A stretch of 7,157 bases of DNA from an uncultured Burkholderiales bacterium (GTDB lineage: Bacteria; Pseudomonadota; Gammaproteobacteria; Burkholderiales; Burkholderiaceae_F). Below, piece after piece: positions 6,343-7,157 of the stretch. The translations under genes were made by a program, and so were the position numbers. Location of the stretch: assembly GCA_903871435.1 (NCBI GenBank), contig CAIQGU010000286.1, forward strand, positions 1 to 7,157. Direction: 5' to 3'. The notes under the pieces are model-generated. The model was not told the origin of the DNA, ran no database searches, and saw only the letters and a list, made by a program, of their open reading frames with translations. Each line of letters starts with the position of its first letter. Position 1 is the stretch's first letter.

Positions 6343-7157
6343 ATGAACAGCGAACCCGACTACGCACGGCCCTTTGCCGGTTCGAGGTGGATCGACGTGC
6401 TGCCGCGCAGCGCTGCCTGCCCGCATTTGCCGCCTGAGGTGCTGCTGCATGCCGGTCCGCCCTACGCGGGAGCCCCGCCATCACCCGTCCGCCACGCCGC
6501 CATGCAGGCCCTGCTGTACGAGGGCATGGCTGCTGACGCGCACGCCGCGGCGGCCTTGCTGGCCAGCGGTGACGTAAAGCTCGAACCCGCACAAGAGCAC
6601 GGCGTGGTAACGCCATTGGCGCAGGTCGTCTCGGCAAGCATGCCGCTCATGGCCGTCGAGCAAGGCGGCCATATCCGCTTCGCGCCCCTGGTCGAAGGAC
6701 CTCCACCGGCATTGCGCCTGGGCGCGATGGCGCCGGCGTGCCGGGCTGCTCTGCGCGATATCGACACCTGGGTGCGCAGCACTGTCGTGCCCTTGCTGCA
6801 AGCACACGCGCCCGCCGTTGACGCCATCGTTGCCGCCGCCACCCGCAATGGTGATGAGTGCCACGCCCGGACCGCGGCGGCCAACGAAGCGCTGATCGAA
6901 CAGCTGACGGGATTGCCGTTGGCCGATGCGCAGCGCCTGCGCAGTCTGCCGGCGTTCGTGCTGCCGCTGCTCATGGCCGCCGCGGCAGCAGCCCTGCGCT
7001 CGAACAACGGACCGGTTGCCGGTCTGGGCGGCAACGGCCGGGAATTTGGCGTGCGATGGCGCACGGGCGCAACGGAGCCGGGGGCCTGGACGCAGGGTGC
7101 AGCCCTGGCCCCCAGCGGTCCACGGCTCCCGGGTCATGAAACAAGCCGCCCTTTGCC
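6343..7157 (+). CDS. DUF1116 protein, YlbE/AllG-like (partial, C-terminus beyond window)
   Basis: The frame opens at ATG 6343, 44 bases after the coxG-like stop, with a weak GCGGAAC ribosome site, and runs without a stop through the right edge (271 residues visible; relatives are about 420). Recognisable DUF1116 signatures are RWIDVLP near residue 15, LLHAGPP at 34-40, ALLYEGMA at 56-63, HGVVTPLAQVVSASMP at 86-101, LRLGA at 124-128, TRNGDECHARTAAANEAL at 167-184 and NGREFGVR at 231-238. These match my memory of E. coli YlbE (AllG), reported as a subunit of oxamate carbamoyltransferase together with FdrA (AllF) and YlbF (AllH). Several stretches differ, including the glycine-rich part after residue 238, so this is a divergent member and its reaction is not known. 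Its position behind marR and coxG-like genes suggests it works in the same pathway. Confidence 0.82.
   Translation, partial: MNSEPDYARPFAGSRWIDVLPRSAACPHLPPEVLLHAGPPYAGAPPSPVRHAAMQALLYEGMAADAHAAAALLASGDVKLEPAQEHGVVTPLAQVVSASMPLMAVEQGGHIRFAPLVEGPPPALRLGAMAPACRAALRDIDTWVRSTVVPLLQAHAPAVDAIVAAATRNGDECHARTAAANEALIEQLTGLPLADAQRLRSLPAFVLPLLMAAAAAALRSNNGPVAGLGGNGREFGVRWRTGATEPGAWTQGAALAPSGPRLPGHETSRPL

Noticed and set aside
6481..7137. Minus-strand frames of 218 and 200 residues opposite the DUF1116 gene
   Set aside because: They are antisense shadows; the plus strand is open throughout and carries the DUF1116 signatures.

Overview
The window is high-GC DNA with strong G/C bias at third codon positions and long antisense open frames. 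That composition and the gene families fit a proteobacterium, most likely a betaproteobacterium of the Burkholderiales; this taxonomic guess is inference. It reads as part of an accessory catabolic locus made of two divergent transcription units around a 396-bp intergenic region (4654-5049).

Minus-strand unit, read from 4653 leftward: a metal-dependent amidohydrolase of the cog3964 'amidohydrolase/deacetylase' type (4653-3397), then the three subunits of a molybdenum hydroxylase of the xanthine dehydrogenase / CO dehydrogenase superfamily. These are the large Mo-cofactor subunit (3383-990), the FAD subunit (993-166) and the N-terminus of the [2Fe-2S] subunit (169 leftward, cut by the window edge). 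The hydroxylase genes are joined by 4-base start/stop overlaps (ATGA at 990-993, GTGA at 166-169), and the amidohydrolase ends 13 bases before the large subunit starts. The active-site loop of the large subunit is PYRGVAR, not the AYxCSFR loop of true CO dehydrogenase, so this is a hydroxylase of unknown, probably heterocyclic or carbonyl, substrate.

Plus-strand unit, read from 5050 rightward: a MarR-family regulator (5050-5556), a CoxG-family SRPBCC protein with an Ala/Pro linker and an amphipathic C-terminal tail (5603-6298), and a DUF1116 protein (6343 to beyond the right edge) related to E. coli YlbE/AllG, a subunit reported for oxamate carbamoyltransferase. The DUF1116 frame has no stop inside the window and is easily missed.

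The intergenic region carries a nested inverted repeat (4845-4877) and a hairpin (5003-5020), good candidates for operators of the MarR regulator. Taken together (inference), the locus looks like an inducible pathway. The molybdenum hydroxylase would oxidise a substrate, with CoxG linking it to the membrane or quinone pool; the amidohydrolase would open an amide or ester; and the DUF1116 protein, with partners expected off the right edge, would handle a carbamoyl-type end product. The substrate is not known. I found no RNA genes, insertion sequences or CRISPR arrays.
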